The notes beneath the pieces were generated by a model. It saw only the letters and a list, made by a program, of their open reading frames with translations, had not been told where the DNA came from and did no database searches. From assembly GCA_031278535.1 (NCBI GenBank), contig JAITKH010000249.1, positions 1-8,749 of the forward strand: 8,749 nt of DNA, read 5' to 3'. Of the stretch, positions 1 to 6,577 are shown in pieces. The first letter of the stretch is position 1. Each line of letters starts with the position of its first letter. The position numbers and the translations under genes were made by a program. Source of the stretch: Planctomycetota bacterium (GTDB lineage: Bacteria > Planctomycetota > SZUA-567).

Positions 1-48
1 TTCAGGGACGACTACGTAATCGGTCATTGAAAAATTTGCCAATGCCAT
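1..48 (-). CDS. Possible start of a further minus-strand gene (partial)
   Basis: The minus strand shows an open frame beginning at an ATG at 48-46, just after an in-frame TGA at 57-55, and running off the left edge. It reads MALANFSMTDYVVVPE, with a second in-frame ATG at 27-25. A purine-rich GAAAGAAA precedes the first ATG, but there is no strong Shine-Dalgarno. The stretch upstream (about 28-110) is clearly AT-rich in an otherwise GC-rich window, as expected of a promoter region, and the direction matches der. Only 16 codons are visible, so no function can be assigned. The competing reading is the last nine codons of a plus-strand gene ending at a TGA at 28-30 (FRDDYVIGH). The two readings cannot be separated without sequence to the left. 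Confidence 0.3.
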   Translation of the reverse strand, partial: MALANFSMTDYVVVPE

Positions 49-128
49 TTTCTTTCATTTTGACGGATTTTTGTAATCAATTCATGCCCACATGCGGCAG
101 GTTTCCGAATGCGCCTGCGGCAAAGAAC
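28..128. other. AT-rich intergenic stretch
   Basis: Base composition drops sharply to AT-rich between about 28 and 95, unlike anything else in the window. It could carry a promoter for a minus-strand gene at the left edge, but I could not find a -35/-10 pair with acceptable spacing on either strand. No open frame here has coding character. Confidence 0.4.
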
Positions 129-155
129 GTCATTCCCGCGAACGCGGGAATCCAG
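129..155. repeat. Dispersed palindromic repeat, ATTCCC-N8-GGGAAT type
   Basis: Positions 132-151 read ATTCCC, an eight-base centre GCGAACGC that is largely self-complementary, then GGGAAT. The 5' flank GTC and 3' flank CCAG complete the widely dispersed form of this repeat. It matches the consensus of the Neisseria dRS3 element, and similar copies are scattered through many proteobacterial and uncultured genomes. When translated, such repeats give spurious peptides such as VIPANAGIQ on one strand and LDSRVRGNDV on the other. Both appear here, which is a good sign that the open frames crossing this point are not real at this position. Only one copy lies in the window. Confidence 0.8.
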
Positions 156-222
156 AGGAGAGGTCAGGAGGGGAACGGCTGCGGTTTGCCGGCCGCGTTG
201 CGCCGTTCGCGGCTGTTCGTTC

Positions 223-540
223 CCGTTCTCCCGCCGAAAAATCCTCTTCACCGACCTCTGGGCGGTGATCAGGCGGACGGCGGGCGACGGACAGGCGCGG
301 CAGTATGTCGAGAGGCTGGAGACCCCGCTGCCGTACGTCCCGGACGGACGACGCCGGAAGACGCTGGAGGGGGCGGAGGACTGCGACGCGGACCGGGCGA
401 CGCGGGCTCTGACCAACGCCGCCGCGGCGCTGACGGAGTATCTCGCCAGGAAGCGGGAAATCGGGGAACGATTTCCAGACGCGGCGGGGGGAACGGAGGG
501 ATGGCCTTCAGTCGCGGGGAGGAAAGGGAATATGGAAACG
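223..540 (+). pseudogene. Coding-like remnant of unknown protein, no clear start or end
   Basis: Reading the plus strand in the frame with codons at 235, 238 and so on, nearly every third base from about 235 to 475 is G or C, while first and second positions are mixed. That is the bias of a real gene in a GC-rich genome. The peptide is helix-rich and charged: it begins near KILFTDLWAVIRRT and continues through AAAALTEYLARKREIGERF. The bias fades after about 475, and the open frame then crosses hairpins and runs into the 3' end of der, so the true C-terminus seems lost. No ATG, GTG or TTG with a ribosome site sits at the head in this frame. An AGGAGG at 166-171 has no start codon in this frame near it. 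The frame upstream runs through the dispersed palindrome. I do not recognise the family. It could instead be a short intact gene with an unusual start, or chance bias. Confidence 0.4.
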
Positions 541-573
541 GCGGCAAACGCGCGTGATCACTCCTGGCGAAAT

Positions 574-606
574 TTCGGAATGCCGGGGAACCGGCATGAT
601 GCCGAA
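574..606. repeat. Hairpin with GGAA loop
   Basis: ATGCCGG (580-586) and CCGGCAT (591-597) form a perfect 7 bp stem around GGAA, a GNRA-type tetraloop when read on the plus strand. An outer pair, TTCGG (574-578) with CCGAA (602-606), can extend it with a small bulge. No T-run follows on either strand, so it is not a standard intrinsic terminator. It may be a REP-like structure or a 3' processing hairpin downstream of der. Confidence 0.5.
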
Positions 607-618
607 TCCGGGCCGGCG

Positions 619-642
619 CCAAATCTGCCTGATCAGATTTGG
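619..642. repeat. Perfect 9 bp inverted repeat downstream of der
   Basis: CCAAATCTG (619-627) and CAGATTTGG (634-642) are exact reverse complements with a 6-base loop CCTGAT. It lies 64 nt past the der stop codon and is the best candidate for a 3' end structure of the der transcript. The minus strand continues GC-rich without a T-tract, so it would be an atypical or Rho-aided terminator, or an mRNA-stabilising hairpin. Confidence 0.5.
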
Positions 643-706
643 GTAGGTCCGACAGAACGCCCGCGCATAACGGCACTTGTCGAACTTGGGGCGGCGGAGG
701 GCGCGG

Positions 707-2062
707 TCAGCGCGAATAGCGGCCGATTTCCTTTTCGTCGGCGGCTTTGAGAAGCATTTTCAGGCTGATCTCGGGATAGCCCAGATCCTGCCGGAGCCTA
801 TTCTCAAGATAGCGCAGGTAGTTGTCGTCGAACTGGGCCGGATTGTTGACGAACAGGAGAAATGTCGGCGGCGACACGCCGATCTGGGTGCCGTAGTAAA
901 TGCGCCCGCGCCGGCCGCCCCTGGCCCCGGCGGCCCGTCTTTTCTGGGCTTCCGCCAGGGCGGCGTTGAGGGCGGCGGTGCCGACCCTGGCCGCTCCCTG
1001 CTTCACCAGCTCCAGGGCCGTGTCCACGACGCCCCGGGCGTTTTCGCCGTCCCGGGCCGAAAGTGCGGCGAGGCGGCAGAAGCGCATTCCCGGCAGGCGG
1101 GAGTCCACATACGGGGAAAAATCCGCCGGGGAGACGCCGGGGTTCCTTTCCCGCGCCAGATCCCACTTGTTCAGGGCGATGACGCAGGGCTTGCGCTGTT
1201 CGATGACAAGGGCGGCGATGCGCTTGTCCACCCGCCCGATTTCGTCCGTCGCGTCCAGCATCAGGATCGCGGCGTCGGCGCGGCGGACGGCGCGTTCCGT
1301 CCGCAGTTGTCCGAAAAACTCGAGCGAATCGTCCATTTGGCCGCGTTTCCGGAGGCCGGCGGTGTCGATGAGGACAAAGCCGCCGTCCCCGTCCCGAATC
1401 GCAATGTCGATCGAATCCCGGGTGGTGCCGGGGATCTCGGAAACGATGACCCGTTCCATCCCGCAAATGCGGTTGATCAAGGTGGATTTGCCAACGTTCC
1501 GGCGCCCGACCAGGGCGATATGCGGAAGGCTTTCCCCTTCCACTCCTTTCTCCTCCGGCGTTTCCGGCGGCAGGATGGCGACAATCGTCTCGCGCAGATC
1601 CTGGAGTCCCCGGTTCTGCTTGGCGCTTACCGGCAGGGCGTCGCCGAACCCCAGGGCGTGAAAGCTCGGCAGGCTGTCCTCCAATTGCCGGGTATCCGCC
1701 TTGGAGGCGGCAAGCAGCACGGCTTTCCCCGCTCTCCGGAGGACGTCGGCGATCTCGCGATCCTGCGGCATCGGGCCGTCGCGGCCGTCCACCAGGAAGA
1801 TCAGCGCGTCCGCCGCCTCGATTGCCAGCGCGATCTGCCGTTCCACCTGCTTTTCCAGGTTCTGCCTGTCCACGGCGCCGATGCCGCCGGTATCCACCAG
1901 GTCGAAGGTCCGCCCCTCCAGCGTCAGGGGATAGAGGATGCGGTCGCGGGTGGCGCCGGGAGTGTCGGCCTCGATGGCGATGCGCGACCCGGCCAGGGCG
2001 TTGAAGAGGGTGGATTTCCCCACGTTGGGACGGCCGACGATGGCGACGGAACGATACGGCAC
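707..2062 (-). CDS. der: Ribosome biogenesis GTPase Der (EngA)
   Basis: Der is a cytoplasmic double GTPase needed for maturation of the 50S ribosomal subunit. The 451-residue product has the family's full layout. GTPase domain 1 has a P-loop at 10-18 (GRPNVGKST), DTGG at 57-60 and SAK at 146-148. GTPase domain 2 has a P-loop at 186-194, GTTRD at 212-216, DTAG at 233-236 and NKWD at 298-301. A C-terminal KH-like domain contains YYGTQIGVSPPTF (389-401) and YLENRLR (418-424). The start is a GTG. An AGGGGA ribosome site at 2071-2076 overlaps the TAG stop of the gene before it (gap 12 nt), so translation is probably coupled. One oddity is that the G4 motif of domain 1 reads SKAD (120-123) instead of NKxD. 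The protein otherwise looks intact, and the identification is secure. Confidence 0.97.
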   Translation of the reverse strand: MPYRSVAIVGRPNVGKSTLFNALAGSRIAIEADTPGATRDRILYPLTLEGRTFDLVDTGGIGAVDRQNLEKQVERQIALAIEAADALIFLVDGRDGPMPQDREIADVLRRAGKAVLLAASKADTRQLEDSLPSFHALGFGDALPVSAKQNRGLQDLRETIVAILPPETPEEKGVEGESLPHIALVGRRNVGKSTLINRICGMERVIVSEIPGTTRDSIDIAIRDGDGGFVLIDTAGLRKRGQMDDSLEFFGQLRTERAVRRADAAILMLDATDEIGRVDKRIAALVIEQRKPCVIALNKWDLARERNPGVSPADFSPYVDSRLPGMRFCRLAALSARDGENARGVVDTALELVKQGAARVGTAALNAALAEAQKRRAAGARGGRRGRIYYGTQIGVSPPTFLLFVNNPAQFDDNYLRYLENRLRQDLGYPEISLKMLLKAADEKEIGRYSR

Positions 2063-2070
2063 GGCTCGCG

Positions 2071-2076
2071 TCCCCT
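2071..2076 (-). promoter_or_regulatory. Ribosome binding site of der overlapping the upstream stop
   Basis: On the minus strand AGGGGA shares two bases with the TAG stop (2077-2075) of the secreted-protein gene and lies 8 nt before the GTG start of der. It supports the GTG at 2062 as the start and suggests that ribosomes finishing the upstream gene reinitiate on der. Confidence 0.65.
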
Positions 2077-4021
2077 ACCAGGCCGGAAAGAGCGACGACA
2101 GGTTTTCCAGCCAGGAATACACATACCCTATCGCCAGGGGATTGGAAATGACCAGTCGATCGATGAGCAGTACGGGCAGGGCGTTGGCCCCCACCGGGCT
2201 GAAAATCTGTACCAGCGCCCCGTTTTCCGCGCCCCTGATGCCGATGGCGCAGCCGAACATGCCGCGGGTCGCAATCCCGGCCGGAGGGAGAAGCCCTGTG
2301 TCCGCCGGGTAGCGGCGGGAAGCGGCCCAGAGCGACGCCACCGGCAGCAGGAAGTTGTATACCCGGCGATAGGCGTCGCGGTTGCCGCTGTAATAATAAA
2401 AGGAATAGCCGCCGGAGAGGCCGGCGGAAGTTTCAAGGAAATCCGCCGTCTGGGCGAGCGATTCCCGGGATCCTTGGGATTCGCGAATCAGCGAGACCAG
2501 CGCCTGCGGATGCGTGGCCGCGTACAAGGTGCCCGTCTGGCCTCCCGGCCTGGAAGGGGCAAGGAAAAAAGCGGGGGCGAGCGGCGCCTGGAGCGAGGCG
2601 CGCCGATTGAAATAGCGGATTGGATATCCGCTCACGGCGAGGGTGTTGAAGGTTTCGCCGGCGTTCCGTTCCATCTGGCCGACGATCGCCTCGAAAGCGG
2701 GGATGTTCACCTGCCGGAAAAGCGCCACCAGAGTGTCGTCATGCGGATGCAGAATGATCTCGTTTCCGAGCGGCGCGACCAGTTGCGCCAGCGGAACGCC
2801 CAGAATCTGCCCGTTCGCAATCAGGCCGGCCAGGCCGCCGGGCCTGGCTATGGCGCCGATCGAGTCGGCCAGGTAGGATGCCTCGCGGAAAAACGTCGGC
2901 AAATCGATTCGCAAGGCCGCGAAGAAATCGGTCTGGGTCGGAATGGTCCGGGAATAGGCTTCCATCCCGACCCCTTGCCATTCGGGCGGCACGGGCAGAA
3001 GCGCCGAAAGGATGCCTTCGGTCCGGCCGCCGGGCGAAGCGAGGAAAAGGTTGTGCCTGATGCCGTTCTGGCGATAAGCGCCGGTTATCCCGATTGCCTG
3101 CGCTCCCGCCAGCCCCAACGCCTCGATTGCCCGGATCGCGCCGGTATAATTCAACGCGTCCAGGATGGACATGAGGCGGCCGGCGTTAACGAAGAGGAAA
3201 GACGAAGCGGCGGACGCCTCGCTGCCGCGCCAGGCGGCCTGGAAAAGGGGGTTCCCCGCCAGGGACGAGGCCGGACGGGAGGCGGCGTCGAAAAGCCGGG
3301 CGATTCCCTCGGATCCATGGCCGTTATAGATGAGGATCAGGTTGCCGATCGCCGCCACCCGGATGTCCGGGCCGATGCGGAGAATGGGGGGGTAGCCGGA
3401 AAGGGTTTCCTCCTGCGCCAGGCTTTTCAGGGGCAGGTTGGGATCCATTCCCTGGCTTTGCAGCACCGACCGCACCACTTCCGGGCGGTTCAGCAGCGCC
3501 TTGACGGCGGAAAAGACGGTTTCGCGATCCGGCTGGCCGCGAAGGGCGAGGACGGCCGCGAACTCGTAGAAGGGATCGCCGCCGCGGCCTATCCCTGCGT
3601 TGATGAGGGAGAAGCCGATTTTCGCGTCAAGCAGTTCGGCGGCGAATTGGGAGGAAACGCCGGCGGCGCCGGCCAGATCGCCGGCCAGCAGCCGGCGCGA
3701 TTCCTCGAAACTCTTCAGAAACGGGGCCATTTCGGGAAGGGCGGACAACTGGTAAAAAAAGCTGGCCGAATAGTCGTGTTCCAGGCTGGCGGCATCGGGG
3801 GGGATCAGGCAAGCGATGGCGTTGGCGGGGAGAATGTCAGGAAACGCGATCCGCCGCGTCTCCGCCGCCGGGGCCGGCGCCGGAACGAGGATCGGAAGGA
3901 TGATCAGCAATGCCGTCAGGCCCATCCGGCTTTCGCCGCCGGGGAAGCGAATTCCCCTTCGGCATCGGAGATCGTTTCCGGAGCAAGCGGATTTCGTCAT
4001 TCGTACGGCCAGCCTTTTCAT
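2075..4021 (-). CDS. Secreted protein, DUF3352-like, function unknown
   Basis: From the ATG at 4021 the product is 648 residues. A hydrophobic stretch at 34-46 (GLTALLIILPILV) followed by PAPAPAA and a polar ETRR looks like a signal peptide with cleavage near residue 53, so the protein is probably exported. The rest is soluble, with alternating strands and helices and no further membrane segment. Segments of the form 'FPDILPANAIACL...' near the mature start, 'NPLFQAAW' and '...ALRIDLPTFF' recall DUF3352-type periplasmic proteins common in Planctomycetota and relatives; this is from memory, not a search. No catalytic motif is evident. The start follows the rnfG stop by only 4 nt but lacks a clear Shine-Dalgarno, so coupling to rnfG is likely. 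It gives an unusually long n-region of 32 residues. Other ATGs at 4000 and 3925 are possible, and the last would leave the signal peptide without basic residues. It is co-transcribed with rnfG and der. Confidence 0.8.
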   Translation of the reverse strand: MKRLAVRMTKSACSGNDLRCRRGIRFPGGESRMGLTALLIILPILVPAPAPAAETRRIAFPDILPANAIACLIPPDAASLEHDYSASFFYQLSALPEMAPFLKSFEESRRLLAGDLAGAAGVSSQFAAELLDAKIGFSLINAGIGRGGDPFYEFAAVLALRGQPDRETVFSAVKALLNRPEVVRSVLQSQGMDPNLPLKSLAQEETLSGYPPILRIGPDIRVAAIGNLILIYNGHGSEGIARLFDAASRPASSLAGNPLFQAAWRGSEASAASSFLFVNAGRLMSILDALNYTGAIRAIEALGLAGAQAIGITGAYRQNGIRHNLFLASPGGRTEGILSALLPVPPEWQGVGMEAYSRTIPTQTDFFAALRIDLPTFFREASYLADSIGAIARPGGLAGLIANGQILGVPLAQLVAPLGNEIILHPHDDTLVALFRQVNIPAFEAIVGQMERNAGETFNTLAVSGYPIRYFNRRASLQAPLAPAFFLAPSRPGGQTGTLYAATHPQALVSLIRESQGSRESLAQTADFLETSAGLSGGYSFYYYSGNRDAYRRVYNFLLPVASLWAASRRYPADTGLLPPAGIATRGMFGCAIGIRGAENGALVQIFSPVGANALPVLLIDRLVISNPLAIGYVYSWLENLSSLFPAW

Positions 4022-4025
4022 GTCT

Positions 4026-4730
4026 TTATTTGGGCGGCGCCGAAAGCGCGCCGGCCAGTTTTTCGTCGGCGTTCCGGATGGCGGCAAGCACCCCGTTCGA
4101 GGTGATGGTGGCGGCGGTTATGGCGTCGAGATCGCCGCCGCCTTTCTTGAGGGCGAGGCTCCCGGCCGTCCGCCCGCGAAACTGGCTCTGGAAGGGGGTC
4201 GCCTTGTCAGGATTCGCCGGCGGCGCATTGCCGGTCAGCAGTTCGCCCATGGTGAAGGGGGGACGCGAGTCCTTCACCCTTTCCCCCAATCCAGGCGTCT
4301 CTTCGCTCTTGATCACCGAAAATCCGACGATGTACCGCTCTTTTCCGCCTGCCGGCGGCAGCCGGTCGTTCGGCACATAGCCCTTGAGCAGATCGGCGGC
4401 GGCGGCCGGCCCGGTGAATCCCACCATGAGCGTGACGGGGACGGCCGAATTGTAGCCCGTCCCTTCGCCGGTGGCCGCGAAGTAGAGGGGCTGCCGCGCA
4501 TCCTCGGATGCGTACAGGGCGGTGACTCCTTCGGCCATGGGCTTGGGCACCAGCGGACCGCCGCCGTTTTCTCCCTGGAGGAAGAAGACATTTTGCAGCG
4601 CCTTTTCTTGGTCCTCCTTCTCGCGCTCGGCAATCACCGGGGCGGTGATGGCGAACGTCAGGGAGAGGAGTCCGGAGGCGACGCCGGAAAAAAAGGCCAG
4701 GGACCCGATGAGCTTGACGTAAAGGTTCAT
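4026..4730 (-). CDS. rnfG: RnfG-like FMN-binding electron-transfer protein, orphan
   Basis: RnfG is a subunit of the membrane Rnf (ferredoxin:NAD+ oxidoreductase) complex. It carries FMN covalently bound to threonine on the outer face of the membrane, and NqrC is its homologue. The 234-residue product has an N-terminal membrane anchor at about 7-33 and the family segment EETPGLGERV (143-152). Its FMN-binding end has FRGRTAGSLALKK (184-196) followed by DAITAATITSNGV (202-214). The last corresponds to the flavinylation motif [ST]GATx[ST], but the glycine is alanine (A206), while both threonines (T208, T210) remain. The ATG at 4730 has GGGGAAG just upstream. A longer TTG start at 4769 would add 13 residues before the anchor and lacks support. 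Neither neighbour is another rnf gene or an ApbE flavin transferase, so it may be a stray subunit of a complex encoded elsewhere or a stand-alone flavoprotein. Family assignment is firm; membership of an Rnf complex is inferred. Confidence 0.85.
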   Translation of the reverse strand: MNLYVKLIGSLAFFSGVASGLLSLTFAITAPVIAEREKEDQEKALQNVFFLQGENGGGPLVPKPMAEGVTALYASEDARQPLYFAATGEGTGYNSAVPVTLMVGFTGPAAAADLLKGYVPNDRLPPAGGKERYIVGFSVIKSEETPGLGERVKDSRPPFTMGELLTGNAPPANPDKATPFQSQFRGRTAGSLALKKGGGDLDAITAATITSNGVLAAIRNADEKLAGALSAPPK

Positions 4731-4781
4731 GTCCGCTTCCCCGCATCCTGTCCGAAAAAACTTTCCCAAACGCGAAACGCC

Positions 4782-4809
4782 ATTGTAGGGGAAACGCGGC
4801 GGCGCGCAA
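4782..4809 (-). promoter_or_regulatory. Candidate promoter for rnfG - secreted protein - der
   Basis: On the minus strand TACAAT (4787-4782, 5 of 6 to TATAAT) is preceded after 16 bases by TTGCGC (4809-4804), a weak -35 with the conserved TTG. Transcription would start about 45 nt before the rnfG ATG. It lies in the only sizeable gap between genes of the main cluster. Three copies of GCGTTT surround the -10 (4797-4792, 4780-4775, 4773-4768). The match is by eye only. Confidence 0.45.
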
Positions 4810-4821
4810 GAGGTTTCGCCT

Positions 4822-6552
4822 TCACCGCCGCCGATATTCCTCCGCCAGTTCCGAAAGGATGGGCAGCAGCTGCTTTTTTCGCGACACCACGTCCTTCATG
4901 TCGTAAACGGACTCCTCCTGTTTCGGGAGGTTGACGAAGTGGGCGAAGCCGGGCTCCGCCGCCATGATCATGATGCTCGAGAGCAGGGTGATGTCGGTTA
5001 TCAGGATGGCGGCGAAAAGGGCGCCGGCGGCTGCGCGTTCCCGTTCCAGCTCTTCGAGGAATTCCGCCTTCCGGGCCAGGGCTTCCCGGAGACTTCCGAC
5101 CTCCACCTGGCTGACGACGAAGGAGCATCCGTTTTCGTCGTATGTCTTCATGTCCTGCCGGATCAGTTCCGCCGCCGGCCGGCCGGCGATGTTCGAGGCG
5201 GCCCGCATGAGGTCGCGCCCCAGGGAATCGATGTCCAGATCGGCGATATTGGCCAGGTCTTCGGCCATTTCCCTGTCTTCCCGGGTCGTGGTGGCGGACT
5301 GGAGGACGAGGGTGTCGGCGAGAATGCCGCACAGGAGGATGGAGGCCATCCGGGAAGTCAGCGGGACGTGGTTCTCGCGGTAGAGGCCGGCGACAATGGT
5401 GCTGGTGGCGCCGACCGGCTTGTTGATGAAGGTGATGGGATGGCGGGTGGGCATGGCGCCCAGCCGGTGATGATCGATGATTTCGAGAATCCGGTAGTTT
5501 TCCACCCCTTCCACGGCCTGCGACGGTTCGTTATGATCCACGAGGATTATTTCGATGTTCGGATCGTGATACAGATCGGCTTCCGTGAGGATTCCCGCCA
5601 CCACGCCGGCGTCGTCCACCACCGGGAGGGCCTTTCCCGGGGCGGCGGCGAGGGCGGGGGCGATCTTCCGAAGCGTTTCGTCCTTCTTGACTGGCCGGAC
5701 GTCGGCGTTGGACATGCCCGAGACCGGCATGGAATAGAGGATAAGCATGGTGGTGGACGATGTGTCGTAGGGGCTGATGAGAAGCGACACGCCTTTCCGT
5801 TCCGCCGATTCCCGCAGCCGCCGGTTGGGCATGTCGCCGTTGGTGACCACCAGGGAGCGGACGCCGGCCTTGATGGCGAAATCCTGTATTTCCTCCCGGT
5901 TGCCGGTAATGACGATGGTGTTTTCCGCCGGGTGGGTGGCGAGCAGGGTCTTGAACGTGTCGAATTCGGCGGAGGCGACGATGATGGGGCTGGTCCTGAG
6001 CTCGTCGGCCCGGTTCAGCACCGGGGTTTCGGCGTGCAGGACCGAAGCCAGAAGGCTGATGCTGGTGCGGATGGCGGTCTTCCGGCGCGGATTGCACATT
6101 TTGAGCATGCTTTGCGCGAAAAACCGGTAATGGAGAAGCGAGAGATAACGGCCTTCCCCGTCCACCACCGGCAGGATCGAGGCCTCGTTGGTTTGCAGGA
6201 CGGCCATGGCGTCCCACAGGGACGTCTCGCCGTTCACCGTCTTGCAGTTCGGATTGTAGTAATACCCGACCTTTGGCATCAGGTCGGGGATGAATTCCGG
6301 AAGGGGGACCTGGAAGCGGGCGAAAATATATTCCGTTTGGGGAGAGGCCTTGCCGGCCCGGGCGGCAACGCAGTTCCCCATGCCCAGAGCCTGTTTCAAG
6401 TTGGCGTAGGCGGCCGCCGACACGGCCGAATCGGTGTCCGGATTGCGGTGTCCGAAAACATACGCCGTCTTCTCCCGTCCGGTGCCCCGGAGGATCCGGG
6501 TGTTTCCGCCCTGATCCGGCGACGGAAATTCCGGGATCGCCGCTTTTTTCAT
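4822..6552 (-). CDS. ppaC: Family II inorganic pyrophosphatase with CBS and DRTGG regulatory domains
   Basis: This enzyme hydrolyses pyrophosphate to two phosphates in the cytoplasm, pulling biosynthetic reactions such as tRNA charging forward. The 576-residue product has the DHH phosphoesterase core split by a regulatory insert. Metal ligands are visible in GHRNPDTD (34-41: H35, D39, D41), VDHNE (338-342), IDHH (359-362) and LADT (D413). The C-terminal DHHA2 domain carries SRKKQLLP (557-564), which binds substrate. The insert at about 95-330 fits CBS1, a DRTGG domain (about 188-290) and CBS2. In characterised relatives such as the Clostridium perfringens enzyme this module senses adenine nucleotides: AMP and ADP inhibit, ATP and Ap4A activate. 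All core residues are present, so activity is expected. The ATG at 6552 follows a strong GGGAGGGAGAG and lies 25 nt after the valS stop. An upstream alternative at 6618 would overlap valS. About 30 residues precede the first core strand, slightly more than usual. Confidence 0.95.
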   Translation of the reverse strand: MKKAAIPEFPSPDQGGNTRILRGTGREKTAYVFGHRNPDTDSAVSAAAYANLKQALGMGNCVAARAGKASPQTEYIFARFQVPLPEFIPDLMPKVGYYYNPNCKTVNGETSLWDAMAVLQTNEASILPVVDGEGRYLSLLHYRFFAQSMLKMCNPRRKTAIRTSISLLASVLHAETPVLNRADELRTSPIIVASAEFDTFKTLLATHPAENTIVITGNREEIQDFAIKAGVRSLVVTNGDMPNRRLRESAERKGVSLLISPYDTSSTTMLILYSMPVSGMSNADVRPVKKDETLRKIAPALAAAPGKALPVVDDAGVVAGILTEADLYHDPNIEIILVDHNEPSQAVEGVENYRILEIIDHHRLGAMPTRHPITFINKPVGATSTIVAGLYRENHVPLTSRMASILLCGILADTLVLQSATTTREDREMAEDLANIADLDIDSLGRDLMRAASNIAGRPAAELIRQDMKTYDENGCSFVVSQVEVGSLREALARKAEFLEELERERAAAGALFAAILITDITLLSSIMIMAAEPGFAHFVNLPKQEESVYDMKDVVSRKKQLLPILSELAEEYRRR

Positions 6553-6559
6553 GCGTCTG

Positions 6560-6574
6560 TTCTCTCCCTCCCCC
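6560..6574 (-). promoter_or_regulatory. Strong ribosome binding site of the pyrophosphatase gene
   Basis: A purine run containing GGGAGGGAGAG lies 8 to 10 nt before the ATG at 6552, inside the 25 nt gap after the valS stop. It fixes that ATG as the start rather than the longer reading frame that begins inside valS. Confidence 0.7.
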
Positions 6575-6577
6575 CAT

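Noticed and set aside
60..82. TTGACG on the plus strand at 60-65 as a -35 box
   Set aside because: No acceptable -10 occurs 16 to 18 bases downstream.
166..188. AGGAGG followed by TTG at 186 as start of the plus-strand gene
   Set aside because: The TTG is in a different frame from the stretch with coding bias, and spacing to the site is too long. It would need a frameshift that I cannot demonstrate.
24..416. Minus-strand open frame of 130 codons
   Set aside because: It runs through the dispersed palindrome, giving its typical LDSRVRGNDV peptide, and shows no codon-position bias.
677..4105. Very long plus-strand open frame of 1142 codons
   Set aside because: It lies antisense to der and the secreted-protein gene. 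Its composition is Gly/Arg/Gln-rich without domains, as expected of the complement of GC-rich genes. The minus strand has recognisable motifs throughout.
4731..4769. Longer RnfG starting at a TTG at 4769
   Set aside because: It adds 13 residues with no family support. The ATG at 4730 has a good ribosome site and places the membrane anchor at the N-terminus as usual.
4755..4819. GCGAAAC/GTTTCGC inverted repeat and TTTTTT as a terminator after ppaC
   Set aside because: The loop would be 34 nt and the T-run is separated from the stem by about a dozen bases, so it does not form a standard intrinsic terminator.
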